Below the pieces are notes generated by a model. The model was not told where the DNA came from. It did not search any database and saw only the letters and a program-made list of their open reading frames with translations. A DNA stretch of 64,000 nucleotides from the NCBI RefSeq assembly GCF_000442255.1, contig NZ_KE557274.1, positions 286,585 through 350,584 on the forward strand, in the 5' to 3' direction. The translations under genes were made by a program, and so were the position numbers. Origin of the DNA: Salipiger mucosus DSM 16094 (lineage in GTDB: Bacteria > Pseudomonadota > Alphaproteobacteria > Rhodobacterales > Rhodobacteraceae). Shown piece after piece: positions 55,778 through 63,728 of the stretch (within the stretch, counting starts at the first letter, position 1; every line of letters begins with the position of its first letter).

Positions 55778-56518
55778 ATGAACTGCATGACAGACCGGGT
55801 CGTCGCCATCACCGGCGCAAGCAGCGGCATCGGCCGCGCCACGGCCATGACGCTGGCGGGGCATGGCGCAAGTCTGGCCTTGGCCGCGCGTGGGGCCGAA
55901 AACCTCCGGTCCGTGGCCGAGGAAATTAAGGCAGCGGGCGGCCGCGTCGTCACCCTGCCGACGGACGTCAGCGACCGTGCCTCCGTTCAGGCGTTCGTGG
56001 ACAGCGCCTGCGCGGCCTTCGGCCGGATCGACGCGCTTATCAACAATGCCGGGATCGGCCCGATCTCTCCGCTCGACGCTCTGCAGGTGGAGGATTGGGA
56101 TCTGATGGTCGACATAAATCTCATGGGCGCGCTCAACGTTCTGGCCGCCGTCCTTCCTGTGCTCAGGCGCCAGGACGGTGGACATCTCGTCAACGTGGTG
56201 TCCGTGGCGGGACTGCAGGGCGTCTCGCCCCGTATGGCGGTCTACGCCGCAACCAAGAACGCCGTAAGGACAGTTGGCGAGGGACTTCGGGCCGAGGCTG
56301 GGCCGAATCTTCGTGTCACCAATGTCTCGCCCGGGTTCGTCAAAACCAACTTCGCTGGGTCCATGTCGGACCCGGAGGTACGGGCGGCAATCGAGGCACG
56401 CATGGAGGAGATCGGTCTCTCGCCCGAAGCCGTTGCCAACGCGATCCTGTTCGCGGTCTCGCAGCCGGACTCGGTAGAGATCGGCGACATCACCATCCGA
56501 CCATCCGCTCAGGGCTGA
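55778..56518 (+). CDS. Short-chain dehydrogenase/reductase
   Basis: A 246-residue classical SDR. Cofactor motif TGASSGIG (12-19), NNAG after the third strand, catalytic Ser in VVSVAGLQG and YxxxK as YAATK. The start at 55778 has a GAGGAG site. Substrate unknown. Regulated, on context, by the divergent AraC gene. Confidence 0.92.
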   Translation: MNCMTDRVVAITGASSGIGRATAMTLAGHGASLALAARGAENLRSVAEEIKAAGGRVVTLPTDVSDRASVQAFVDSACAAFGRIDALINNAGIGPISPLDALQVEDWDLMVDINLMGALNVLAAVLPVLRRQDGGHLVNVVSVAGLQGVSPRMAVYAATKNAVRTVGEGLRAEAGPNLRVTNVSPGFVKTNFAGSMSDPEVRAAIEARMEEIGLSPEAVANAILFAVSQPDSVEIGDITIRPSAQG

Positions 56519-56550
56519 CAAACGAGCCAAGGCGTGCCTGGAAGCCTGGA

Positions 56551-57447
56551 CTACCCGAGCTGTCCGACCTGCCTCAGGCGCGCGGCGGCGAAGTCGAGGA
56601 AGCTGCGGACCTTCGCCGCCGCACGCCGACCTTCGACATGGACCAGATGCACCGGCAGAGCGGCGGGCTCGTACGCATCCAGCACGGTGCGCAGGTTCCC
56701 GGCTTCGATGTCCTCCGCAACCTGGTAGGACAGGGCGCGGGTCAGTCCCCAGCCCTGTCTTGCGACGTGGATCGCGGCCGCCACGCTGGTCATCGCAAGG
56801 CGCGGCGCGACCTTCACCGCCTGCGCCTCGTCCGGTCCGAAACGCCAGATCCCTGACGCGGTGTCGGTCGGCGTCGCGATCAGCTTGTGCCGTGCCAGAT
56901 CGCGTGGCACCTCTGGCGTACCCTGCGCGTCGAGATAGCCGGGCGCGCCGCATACGACCCGCCGCACCGTTCCGACCTTCAGTGCGGTGAGGTCCGAGGA
57001 CGGGAGCGGACCGATCCGGACCGCAACGTCAATGCCTTCCTCGATAAGGTTCACCACGCGATCGACCATGAGAACTTCAGCGCTGACCCCTTCGTGTGCA
57101 TCAAGGTAGTCGGCGACCAGCGGTGCCACATGCAGCCGCCCGAACTCCTGCGGACAGGTGATGCGCAACTTGCCGACCGGCCGTTCCGCCGCCCCGGAGG
57201 CCGCGTCGTCTGCCACCTGAAGGCGTTCGAGGATGTCGCGCACCTCTTCAAGGTAGGCCCGACCGACCTCGGTCAGCCGTACGCTGCGCGTGGTGCGTGA
57301 GAAGAGCCGCGCGCCCAGCGCCGTTTCCAGATCCCCGACGCCACGCGTGGCAGACGGAGCGCTCAGGCCGACCGCGCGGGCGCCGCCGGCAAAGCTCTCG
57401 GCCTCGGCGACGGCCACGAAGACTCGGAGCGATTGCAGTCGATCCAC
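56551..57447 (-). CDS. LysR-family regulator
   Basis: A 298-residue LysR protein: HTH QSLRVFVAVAEAESFAGGARAVGLSAPSATRGVGDLE, and an effector domain from about 92. It belongs to the subgroup often beside glutathione transferases and oxidoreductases, and diverges from the GST gene with 119 bases between. Confidence 0.92.
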   Translation of the reverse strand: MDRLQSLRVFVAVAEAESFAGGARAVGLSAPSATRGVGDLETALGARLFSRTTRSVRLTEVGRAYLEEVRDILERLQVADDAASGAAERPVGKLRITCPQEFGRLHVAPLVADYLDAHEGVSAEVLMVDRVVNLIEEGIDVAVRIGPLPSSDLTALKVGTVRRVVCGAPGYLDAQGTPEVPRDLARHKLIATPTDTASGIWRFGPDEAQAVKVAPRLAMTSVAAAIHVARQGWGLTRALSYQVAEDIEAGNLRTVLDAYEPAALPVHLVHVEGRRAAAKVRSFLDFAAARLRQVGQLG

Positions 57448-57566
57448 GGAGCTTTATTCCTTCAGTTTGTGAAATTGTCAGCTTCGCACTGCGGCCATTC
57501 CTTCGGATATCGATCATCTCCATCTCTCCTGGCAGACACAAGCCAGGATCGAAAAGGAGAAAGTCC

Positions 57567-58208
57567 ATGTGCGCAGAGACTGTCCAGACCGCCGCCCCCG
57601 TGCGCCTTTTTCGTAACCCGAAATCCGGTCACTGCCATCGGGTCGAACTGATGATGTCCCTTCTCGGCGTCCCCTATGAAACGGTTGACCTCGATATGGC
57701 GAACGGGGCGCACAAGGCCCCGGATTACCTACAGATCAGCCCCCTGGGGCAGGTCCCCGCGATCGACGACAACGGCGTCACCATGGCGGATTCCAACGCC
57801 ATTGTGACCTATCTCGTCCTGCGCTACGGCGAGGCCGACACTTGGCGAGGCCGCACGCCCGTAGAGGCGGCGGAGATCCAGCGCTGGCTGTCCATCGCGG
57901 CGGGCGAAATCGCCGCGGGCCCCTGCGCGGCGCGGCTCGTCACCGTGTTCGGCGCCACGCTCGACCACGACGCGGCCAAGACCGGCGCGCACGCTCTTTT
58001 CCGGATGATGGAGCAGCATCTGGATGGCCGCGACTGGCTCGCCGCGGATCGGCTCACGCTCGCCGATATCGCGGGCTACAGCTACATCGCGCACGCTCCG
58101 GAAGGTGGGGTCAGCCTGTCCCCCTATCCGGCGATCCGTGCATGGCTCGGACGCATAGAGGCGCTACCGCACTTCGTCGCGATGGCGCGTTCGCCCGAGC
58201 TGGCCTGA
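57567..58208 (+). CDS. Glutathione S-transferase
   Basis: A 213-residue GST. The thioredoxin-like N-domain has NPKSGHCHRVELMMSLLG (Ser20 a candidate active residue), the cis-Pro loop SPLGQVPAIDD and glutathione-binding DSNAIVTYL. The helical C-domain has the DWLAADRLTLADIAGYSYI N-capping motif. An AAGGAGAAAG site precedes the ATG. It leads an operon with the PNPOx-like gene and diverges from LysR. Confidence 0.93.
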   Translation: MCAETVQTAAPVRLFRNPKSGHCHRVELMMSLLGVPYETVDLDMANGAHKAPDYLQISPLGQVPAIDDNGVTMADSNAIVTYLVLRYGEADTWRGRTPVEAAEIQRWLSIAAGEIAAGPCAARLVTVFGATLDHDAAKTGAHALFRMMEQHLDGRDWLAADRLTLADIAGYSYIAHAPEGGVSLSPYPAIRAWLGRIEALPHFVAMARSPELA

Positions 58209-58253
58209 CTGGACCGTACCGCGACACATCCAGACCCGATGGAGAACAGGACC

Positions 58254-59120
58254 ATGTCCAACCAAACCAATCCGTTCCATGCCGGTGAACTCGAGGCCCA
58301 GCGTCGCGCGGGCGTCGAAGACATCGCTGCGTCAAGCCGCGGGTTCATCCGCGGACACATGCCCGACCAGCACCGGGCGTTTTTCGCCGCGCTGCCGTTC
58401 CTCGTGATTACCGCCGGCGACACCGAGGGCCGGCCCTGGGTCTCGATCCTCGAAGGTCCGGAGGGGTTTGCCTCCTCGCCCGGTCCGGGGATACTGAAGC
58501 TGGACGCGTCGCTGGCCGCGGACGACCCCTTGGCGGACAGCCTTGTCCCGGACCGCCCCGTCGGGCTGCTCGGGATCGAGCTTGCCACAAGGCGCCGCAA
58601 TCGGCTGAATGGGCGGCTGACCGCGACCACCGGCGGATACACCGTCGCCGTCAGCCAGAGTTTCGGCAACTGCCCGCAGTACATCCATGAGCGGGAATGG
58701 CACCGTGCGGAGACCGCTGCCGTGCGCTCCCGGACCTCCGGCCGGCTCGACGACGCTCAAGCGGAGCGGATTGCCGCGGTAGATACCTTCTTCATCGGCT
58801 CCGGCCATAGGACGGAACGGCATGGCGCCGCGAATGGCTTTGACGCCTCGCACCGGGGTGGCCCGCCGGGCTTCGTGCGTGTCGAGGACGGCGGCGCGCT
58901 GTTGTTTCCGGACTACCCGGGAAACAACTTCTTCAACACGATCCGCCCAAACCGACGCATTCCCAGTCGTGGAAATATCGAACATCGGGCACCGAACGTC
59001 ATGACGGTCCGCGCTGCGTCGCTCGTGAATGCTGCTTCGAAGTTCCAGTTCGGACCACGAATGGTTGACGGCTCGGTTAGCAATGCGCGGCGAGGCTCGT
59101 CAGCTGGATTCCGAAAATAG
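58254..59120 (+). pseudogene. Pyridoxamine-phosphate-oxidase-like flavoprotein, 3'-truncated at the island edge
   Basis: The first 230 residues are a normal PNPOx-like FMN domain of the type fused to ferredoxin reductases: PFLVITAGDTEGRPWVSILEG, LGIELATRRRNRLNGRLT, and LLFPDYPGNNFFNT. After NNFFNT (about 58942) the expected 'LGN...NPRAGLLF' continuation is missing. The frame instead reads 55-60 unrelated residues to a chance TAG at 59118-59120. The gene is therefore cut by a recombination junction. Family proteins usually run well past 300 residues. Confidence 0.75.
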
Positions 59121-59130
59121 CCTTTGGTGA

Positions 59131-60327
59131 GGCACCGATGCGGGACGTTCGACATCTCCGCGAGGAGATGTCGCGCGCCTGAAGACCTTCGTGCAGCGCG
59201 TGGCCCTGCAGCATCCTGAAATTTCGTTCTCCCTGAAGTATCCGTCTCAGGTCAAGGCGCTGCAGGCAACGGATGATCCGCAGCGTCGCTGCGGGGACGT
59301 TCTGGGATCCGATTTCCGGAACAACGCGACACCGGTGGATGTGCAGTTCACGGCCGATGGAGAGGACTGGGCCCTGTCCGGCTGGATTTTGCCGCTGGCG
59401 CCCGGTGGCCGTGCAACGGAACGCTCGCGTGTCTGTTCCGTCGGCCAGTTTCTCTTGGATGTCCCGGAAATCGAGACCGCCGTGAAGCACGTCTGGAAGA
59501 CCGTTTTCTCTGTCGGAAATCGGAATTTCTCCTATGTTCTTTCGTTGTGTCCCGTGAACGGAACACGGAACGTGAACTACAACGCGCACCCGCAGAAGAA
59601 ATCCGTGATCTTCCGGGAGGGCGCCGGCATCATGGCGGCGTTGGAAACCGCACTGCACGACGCGCTACGCGAGGATGCGCCGGGGGCTTTCCAGCATAAC
59701 GTGGTCGCCGGAACGGGAAGCATCCCGGGCGATGCGGTCGACCTCGAGGATGTCGACGGCCCCCTCGGTCGGCCGATTGGCCAGTACAAGCAAGGGTTCA
59801 TCCTTTCCGAAGCGGCCGGCGGTCTCATTGTCGTGGATCAGCATGCGGCGCACGAAAAGATGCTCATGGAGCGCATGCTGGAAGAAAACAGGGATCCTGA
59901 TTTTTCCTCGGCGCGGCTGGATAATTCTGTTCTGGTGGCGGATGACATCGGAGCCCAGATGCGGCTCGAGGAGATCGAGGCCGAGCTTGGTGATATCGGC
60001 ATCGAGCTGCGCCATGATGGCACCGAAACGTACCTGGTTGCGGCGCCGGTTCTCCAGGGAGCCTCGCTGGATCCCGCATCGCTCGTGCAGGCGCTCAGTG
60101 AGGAGGTTCCGAGCCGGGACGTGGTCCGTCGCCTGGCCTTCGATCTCGCGAACAAGGCATGCAAGCGCGCGATTAAGAACGGAACCGAGCTCACCCTGGC
60201 GCAGATGTCATCGTTCCTTCGGCAAATGGAAGCCATGCCCAGCTCGGCAACCTGCAATCATGGCCGGCCGACGATTCACAGGATCGGGCACAATCAGCTG
60301 ATCGGGCTCTTCGACCGCGCTGCCTGA
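59131..60327 (+). pseudogene. mutL: mutL lacking its ATPase N-terminus
   Basis: The remaining frame encodes about the last 390 residues of MutL. The end of the N-terminal region is seen in VARLKTF, HPEISFSLK and VNYNAHPQKKSVIF. The C-terminal dimerisation/nuclease domain is intact: IGQYKQGFIL, the endonuclease motif DQHAAHEKMLME (59836-59871, matching DQHAx2Ex4E), ACKRAIK and the CxHGRP zinc motif as CNHGRP. All GHKL ATPase motifs are gone; the upstream frame is closed by TGA at 59128. Mismatch repair from this copy should be lost unless another mutL exists. Confidence 0.85.
59151..59172. repeat. Perfect 9-bp hairpin at the mutL breakpoint
   Basis: GACATCTCC-GCGA-GGAGATGTC lies exactly where recognisable mutL coding begins (GATGTCGCGCGCCTGAAG reads DVARLK). 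It looks like a fold-back duplication of mutL sequence formed when the junction arose. Confidence 0.6.
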
Positions 60328-60374
60328 CAGTTCGGTGTCCCGCCGCGCTTACGCGGGATTAAGTGGACGGTGAT

Positions 60375-60403
60375 AGCCCCGAGGGGAAACCTCGAGGCTT
60401 TTT
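60375..60403 (+). promoter_or_regulatory. Hairpin with T-run overlapping the PBP ribosome binding site
   Basis: AGCCCCGAGG (60375-60384) pairs with CCTCGAGGCT (60390-60399), one mismatch, followed by TTTTTC and the ATG at 60405. It has the form of a rho-independent terminator for mutL, yet its 3' arm includes the only plausible Shine-Dalgarno, GAGG at 60394-60397. It could control the penicillin-binding protein gene. Confidence 0.65.
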
Positions 60404-60404
60404 C

Positions 60405-62582
60405 ATGCGCTACGCTGTCTATATCCTGTCATCCGTTCTTGTCACTGCTCTCGTCGCGGCTTTCCTGGCTGCGGCGACGGGGCTCGCATACATTCGCGAG
60501 CAGGCCGAGAAGGTGCCTGACCTGGAGCCCCTTCTCGATTACCGCCCGGCTGTTCACTCCTCGGTCTACGATGCCTCCGGGCAGGAGGTCTTCGCGTTCG
60601 GGACCGAGCGGCGTGAGCCCACCGGGATCGATGATATTCCGAAGGTCGTGATCGATGCCTTCATCGCGGCGGAAGACCAGAATTTCTGGGAGCATCCCGG
60701 TTTCGATGTCCGGGCGATCATGCGCGCCGCACTGGGCAATGCGGTCAGCGGTGAAGTGCAGTCGGGCGCATCGACGATCACCCAGCAGCTGGTGAAGAAC
60801 GTGGTGCTGACGAACGAGCAGAGTATCGAGCGCAAGGCAGTGGAGGCCCTGGCCGCGGCCGAGCTGGAAAATCTGTTGCCGAAGGAGGCCCTGCTCGAGC
60901 GGTATCTCAACGAGATCTACCTGGGGCGCGGTGCCTACGGGGTCGCCGTTGCGGCCGAAACGTATTTCGACAAGGCGCTCGAGGATCTTTCGGCTGGAGA
61001 GGCTGCTTTTCTGGCGGGGCTTCCGAAGGCGCCGAGTCGTTTCGGCAGGTCTTCTTCGGCGGCGAAGGAACGGCAAGCCTACGTCCTCGGACGCATGAAG
61101 TCGGAAGGATACCTGACCGAAGACGACTACGCGGCTGCGCTCGAGGCGCCTTTGGTCCTGGACGGGGAGCGGGAGACCTTCCTCAAGCAATCGCACTATC
61201 TCCAGGCGGCGCTTCCTGAAATCAAGTCCCTGATGGGAAGCGACATGTCCCTGACGGAGGGAGGTCTCGAGATTCACCTGGCGCAGGATCCTGAAATTCA
61301 GGAGATCGCGGAGCGTGCGTTGCAGGATGGCCTGATGGCCTACGACCGCCGGCAGGGTGAGTGGAGGGGTCACGTGACCCTGGATCACGAGCCTGCCCTG
61401 GATCACTGGCGCGTCGGTTTGCTGATCCGGAAAGACGGTGAGTACAGTGTGTCGTTCGGTCTGGAGTCCGCGCCGCTTTCGAAAGCATCGGTGGACTGGG
61501 CGGACAGGTCGGACTCCTCGCTCTCGCCTGGGTCCGCGGTTGTCGTGGAGATTGAAGACGGCGTCGCCGAGCTGCGCCAGGAACCGGATGTCCAGGGGGC
61601 TGTTGTCGCAATGGATCCCAGGACGGGACGCGTGCTGGGGTTGAGCGGGGCCTTCCGGGAGGGAGATGCCTTCTTCAACCGGGCAACGATGGCGCGCCGG
61701 CAGCCCGGGTCCGCATTGAAACCCTTCATCTACGCGAAGGCCCTGCAAAGTGGATGGGCCCCGAATTCTCCCATTCTGGACGGCGGTCTGGCGCTGGATC
61801 CGGGCGCGGGCCAGGCGGTCTGGCGGCCGCGGGATCACGGGTACTCGGACAGTGGATACGTGACGCTTCGAACGGGTCTCGTAAAATCGCGCAACACGGT
61901 GACCCTTCGCCTGTTCGATGCGCTGGGCGCGGAGACGGTGGCGGAAACGCTCGAGACCCTTGGCGTGTACGATGCACCCCCGGCGCACGGATCGTTGGCT
62001 CTCGGAGCCGAGGAGGCGGCGCTTCTGGACGTGGTGTCGGGTTATGCGGCCCTCGCATCCGATGGACGACCGGTGACGCCGACATTCCTGAACGAGGTGC
62101 GCGGGATCGAGGCACCGGAGGCGGACACTGGCGTGCCCAGCGCATCGAACATGGATAGCGATCCGTTCGACGTGCCCGTCTTCGATCCGATTACGTTGAC
62201 GCAGGTACGCTCGATGCTTCGCGGTGTGGTCGAGCGGGGCACGGCATGGCGGGCGTTCGAGACCGCGGACTACGAGCTTCAGGGGAAGACGGGCACGTCG
62301 AACGGATCGAAGGACACCTGGTTCATCGGATTTACCCGAAATCTGCTGGTCGGCGCTTACGTGGGATTCGACGATCCCAGCCCGCTTGGCCGGTACGAGG
62401 CGGGCGGACGGACCGCGGCGCCTATTGTTCGCGGCGTTTTCGATAACGTGGCGGAACCCTACCGCGGGAACGACTATCCTTTCCCCGCCGGGGCCGAACT
62501 CCGGAAGATCGACCGGGACAGCGGCGTTCCCGGCGCGGGCGATTTCCCTGAAATCTTGCGACAGCAGTCACATTTCACGTGA
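60405..62582 (+). CDS. Class A penicillin-binding protein (PBP1A-like)
   Basis: A 725-residue bifunctional peptidoglycan synthase. One N-terminal membrane anchor (AVYILSSVLVTALVAAFLAA). The GT51 glycosyltransferase has AAEDQNFWEHPGFD near 90 and GASTITQQLVKN. The transpeptidase has the active Ser in QPGSALKPF (near 435), SRN and the KTGTS box near 627. The ATG at 60405 is preferred to a GTG at 60363 because the hairpin lies between. It polymerises and crosslinks the cell wall. It does not end with the long C-terminal extension of some PBP1A proteins. Confidence 0.93.
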   Translation: MRYAVYILSSVLVTALVAAFLAAATGLAYIREQAEKVPDLEPLLDYRPAVHSSVYDASGQEVFAFGTERREPTGIDDIPKVVIDAFIAAEDQNFWEHPGFDVRAIMRAALGNAVSGEVQSGASTITQQLVKNVVLTNEQSIERKAVEALAAAELENLLPKEALLERYLNEIYLGRGAYGVAVAAETYFDKALEDLSAGEAAFLAGLPKAPSRFGRSSSAAKERQAYVLGRMKSEGYLTEDDYAAALEAPLVLDGERETFLKQSHYLQAALPEIKSLMGSDMSLTEGGLEIHLAQDPEIQEIAERALQDGLMAYDRRQGEWRGHVTLDHEPALDHWRVGLLIRKDGEYSVSFGLESAPLSKASVDWADRSDSSLSPGSAVVVEIEDGVAELRQEPDVQGAVVAMDPRTGRVLGLSGAFREGDAFFNRATMARRQPGSALKPFIYAKALQSGWAPNSPILDGGLALDPGAGQAVWRPRDHGYSDSGYVTLRTGLVKSRNTVTLRLFDALGAETVAETLETLGVYDAPPAHGSLALGAEEAALLDVVSGYAALASDGRPVTPTFLNEVRGIEAPEADTGVPSASNMDSDPFDVPVFDPITLTQVRSMLRGVVERGTAWRAFETADYELQGKTGTSNGSKDTWFIGFTRNLLVGAYVGFDDPSPLGRYEAGGRTAAPIVRGVFDNVAEPYRGNDYPFPAGAELRKIDRDSGVPGAGDFPEILRQQSHFT

Positions 62583-62616
62583 TCCAGGGAAAAATTTTGG
62601 AGCGAAGAATGTTTAC

Positions 62617-62639
62617 GGGCGGCGCTGCCTGCGTCGCCC
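62617..62639 (+). terminator. Stem-loop after the PBP gene
   Basis: GGGCGGCGC pairs with GCGTCGCCC (one G-U pair) across a five-base loop, followed by TTGGCTTT. It lies 34 bases after the PBP stop and probably ends that transcript before the sigma-factor gene. The gap to 62754 is AT-rich and must hold the sigma gene promoter. Confidence 0.55.
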
Positions 62640-62754
62640 TTGGCTTTCCGTCAACATATTCATCCAGTTGATTTAATTCATTTTTTCCCTTGGTGGGGTC
62701 TAATGGTCCATCGCTGACCATCCCGGCGGCAACAGAATTTCGAGGTAAGCTCAT

Positions 62755-63510
62755 ATGATAGATCTCTCTTACAGGGCGGCAATGAACGAGCCGCTCATCA
62801 CGGTCGAGCAGGAAAAGGACGCCATCCGCCGTTGGCAGGAATCCAGGGACGAGGATGCACTGGTGATCCTGTTGCGTTCCCATGCGCGGATCGCGCATTC
62901 GACGGCGAACCGTTACTCGAACAACCCGGAACACCAGCGGGACCTGGCCACAGAAGGCATGATGGGCCTGATGAAGGCTGCGGACAAGTTCGACCTCGAG
63001 AAGGGCAACCGGTTCGCGACCTATGCGAACTGGTGGGTTCTGACCTTTATTACGAGCGCGCTTCCGAAGGTCGAGGCGGTCATCGATATTTCCTCGCGGA
63101 CTTTCATCGACACGAAGATGGATCGGGTCAGCGGACCGGACAAGCACCTGGCGCACATGGCCGTCTTCGGGGCGATCAATCTCGATGCGCCGATCAACGA
63201 TGACGAGGGCATGACCGCGATGGACATGCTGGAATGTCCCCGCATGAACCCCGAGGAGTCGGCGGTGAAGACGTCGGAAAACAAGTACCGGGAGGATCTT
63301 CTGAAGGAATGCATGGGCGAGCTGACCGAGCGTGAGCGCGACATCATCATCCGCCGCAAACTGGCACAGAAGCCGGAGACACTGGAGGAAATCAGCCAGA
63401 GCCTCGGCGTGACCCGTGAGCGGGTGCGCCAGATCGAAAGCCGGGGAATGTCTCGCCTGAAGCGACTTCTCCAGGGAAAGAACTTCAGCGTCTCGATGCT
63501 CAGGCAGTGA
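62755..63510 (+). CDS. Sigma-32-like alternative sigma factor, compact
   Basis: A 251-residue sigma-70-family protein. Region 2 is HARIAHSTANRYSNNPEHQRDLATEGMMGLMKAADKFDLEKGNRFATYANWW; region 4 is LTERERDIIIRRKLA, then LEEISQSLGVTRERVRQIESRGMSRLKRLL. The overall plan is RpoH-like, but it is shorter than the usual 290-300 residues. The RpoH box region after WW is replaced by TFITSALPKVEAVIDISSRTF and a shortened region 3. It has a GAGG site. Promoter specificity may have diverged from heat-shock RpoH. Confidence 0.82.
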   Translation: MIDLSYRAAMNEPLITVEQEKDAIRRWQESRDEDALVILLRSHARIAHSTANRYSNNPEHQRDLATEGMMGLMKAADKFDLEKGNRFATYANWWVLTFITSALPKVEAVIDISSRTFIDTKMDRVSGPDKHLAHMAVFGAINLDAPINDDEGMTAMDMLECPRMNPEESAVKTSENKYREDLLKECMGELTERERDIIIRRKLAQKPETLEEISQSLGVTRERVRQIESRGMSRLKRLLQGKNFSVSMLRQ

Positions 63511-63728
63511 GACCCGTCGATCCGAAGCCGCCTTCTCCTCGAGCGGTTTCGGAATCGAACTCGTCGACCTCGTTGAAGACCGGCAAGCCGACGGGCATGA
63601 AGACCATCTGGCCGATCCGGTCTCCGGGCCTGATCTCGTGCGGTTCCGTGCCCTGGGGCGTGCGGTTCCAGTTTTCCGCAACGAACGCAACATCATTGAT
63701 ACGCGTATCCGTCGTTGCGATGGATCGC
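63500..63728 (-). pseudogene. dut: dUTPase 3' remnant
   Basis: The minus-strand frame reads NDVAFVAENWNR, then IRPGDRIGQMVFMPVGLP, then FNEVDEF and the C-terminal GEGGFGSTG. These correspond to dUTPase motifs 4 (GDRIAQ) and 5 (RGEGGFGSTG); the last binds the nucleotide phosphates. Motifs 1-3, with the catalytic Asp, are absent because the frame runs into the iscB 3' end. The stop overlaps the convergent sigma-factor stop. A trimeric dUTPase cannot form from this piece. Confidence 0.8.

Noticed and set aside
53096..59120. Reading the PNPOx-like gene as a complete shorter family member
   Set aside because: Conservation stops abruptly at NNFFNT, and the following residues are Arg/Ser-rich and unlike any flavoprotein, so truncation is the better explanation.
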